Origin: Limnohabitans lacus
GTDB taxonomy: Bacteria > Pseudomonadota > Gammaproteobacteria > Burkholderiales > Burkholderiaceae_C
Assembly (NCBI RefSeq): GCF_030053395.1
Contig: NZ_JASGBH010000015.1
Span: forward strand, 1-38,612
DNA: 38,612 nucleotides
Direction: 5' to 3'
Both the position numbers and the translations under genes were made by a program. The notes beneath the pieces were generated by a model. That model did not search any database. It saw nothing but the letters and a program-made list of their open reading frames with translations, and was not told the origin of the DNA. Positions 38,340 through 38,612 of the stretch are shown here, in pieces (within the stretch, counting starts at the first letter, position 1; each line of letters opens with the position of its first letter).

Positions 38340-38612
38340 TCCGTAACACAAGGGGTTTGGTGACCACGTGTCATGAGCACGCACCTTTGGCTACAGCTGA
38401 TCATTGATCTGTGACCGAGTTTCCTGCGGCACAAGTACTTCTACAACAATGCCCTCAACTTTGCTTTGCGGCAATAACCACAGTATGGACCCTGATGGCC
38501 ACCCAAATTCCCCCACTTATGGCCACCTCAAACTCCCCCACCTGAATTGATCGGGGACAGGGTCTCAACGCCGACACCGTCGGCACCTGTGGGCAGGACG
38601 CATGTTCCGGCT
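38340..38612. other. Intergenic stretch without a supported gene, reaching the window edge
   Basis: No credible reading frame with a start and ribosome binding site is seen. It contains the IS21-like direct repeats at 38497-38542 and, beyond them, short open stretches on the minus strand that could belong to an element outside the window. Confidence 0.4.
38497..38542. mobile_element. Two direct repeats resembling an IS21-family end
   Basis: TGGCCACC, a short A/T/C stretch and then TCCCCCAC occurs at 38497-38517 and again at 38521-38542 with a 3-base gap. Multiple direct repeats of this GGCCACC...CCCCAC kind near termini are typical of IS21-family elements. No istA or istB is visible, so the element would lie to the right of the window or is a relic. 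Confidence 0.45.

Noticed and set aside
1..38612. CRISPR array, rRNA or tRNA genes
   Set aside because: No regularly spaced repeats and no cloverleaf or rRNA-like sequence were seen on either strand.

Overview
The window looks like part of a mobile or formerly mobile accessory region of a beta-proteobacterium, probably Burkholderiales. This is inferred from the moderately high GC, the codon use and the VirB/PilN-type gene content; no rRNA, tRNA or housekeeping gene is present to anchor the taxonomy.

Layout. (1) 1-624: the N-terminal part of a tyrosine recombinase on the minus strand. Its homology stops at about 118, where a sequence resembling an IS3-type end begins. (2) 625-1446: no intact gene. 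This stretch holds a degraded coding remnant, two similarly built box-to-terminator units (small-RNA or leader-like) and a terminator/anti-terminator arrangement directly before the first transfer gene. (3) 1447-11945: a compact P-type type IV secretion operon, virB4-virB6-virB5-virB8-virB9-virB10-virB11-virD4, with mostly 4-nt stop/start overlaps. virB1, virB2, virB3, virB7 and a relaxase are not in the window. (4) 11932-18044: a 120-aa protein of unknown function and a 1917-aa polyvalent protein (two zincin motifs, an ArdC-like region, PriCT, Toprim-like, LPD7-like and duplicated modules), as expected of a protein co-delivered with or protecting transferred DNA. (5) 18041-34548: a type IVb pilus cassette. 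It encodes two PilL/TcpQ-like proteins, a PilN secretin lipoprotein, PilO, a PilO/GspM-like protein, the PilQ assembly ATPase, the PilR platform, three prepilin-like proteins, a PilT-like ATPase, a periplasmic protein and two large secreted proteins of unknown function. A strong bidirectional terminator ends this run. (6) 34615-38312: minus-strand cargo. It comprises a lipoprotein, three toxin-antitoxin pairs (VapC with an AbrB-type antitoxin, HigB-HigA, MazF-MazE), a glycine-zipper protein and two gene remnants. (7) 38313-38612: the mazEF promoter and two direct repeats resembling an IS21-family end.

How it fits together. All genes from 1447 to 34548 lie on the plus strand with almost no gaps. 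This suggests that the secretion channel, the polyvalent passenger or primase protein and the type IVb pilus are expressed as one transfer programme. The pilus probably mediates recipient contact and the VirB/D4 machine moves DNA or protein. The missing VirB2 pilin and VirB3, together with a complete-looking IVb pilus that has its own PilT-like ATPase, are the most unusual aspects. The toxin-antitoxin pairs probably stabilise the element.
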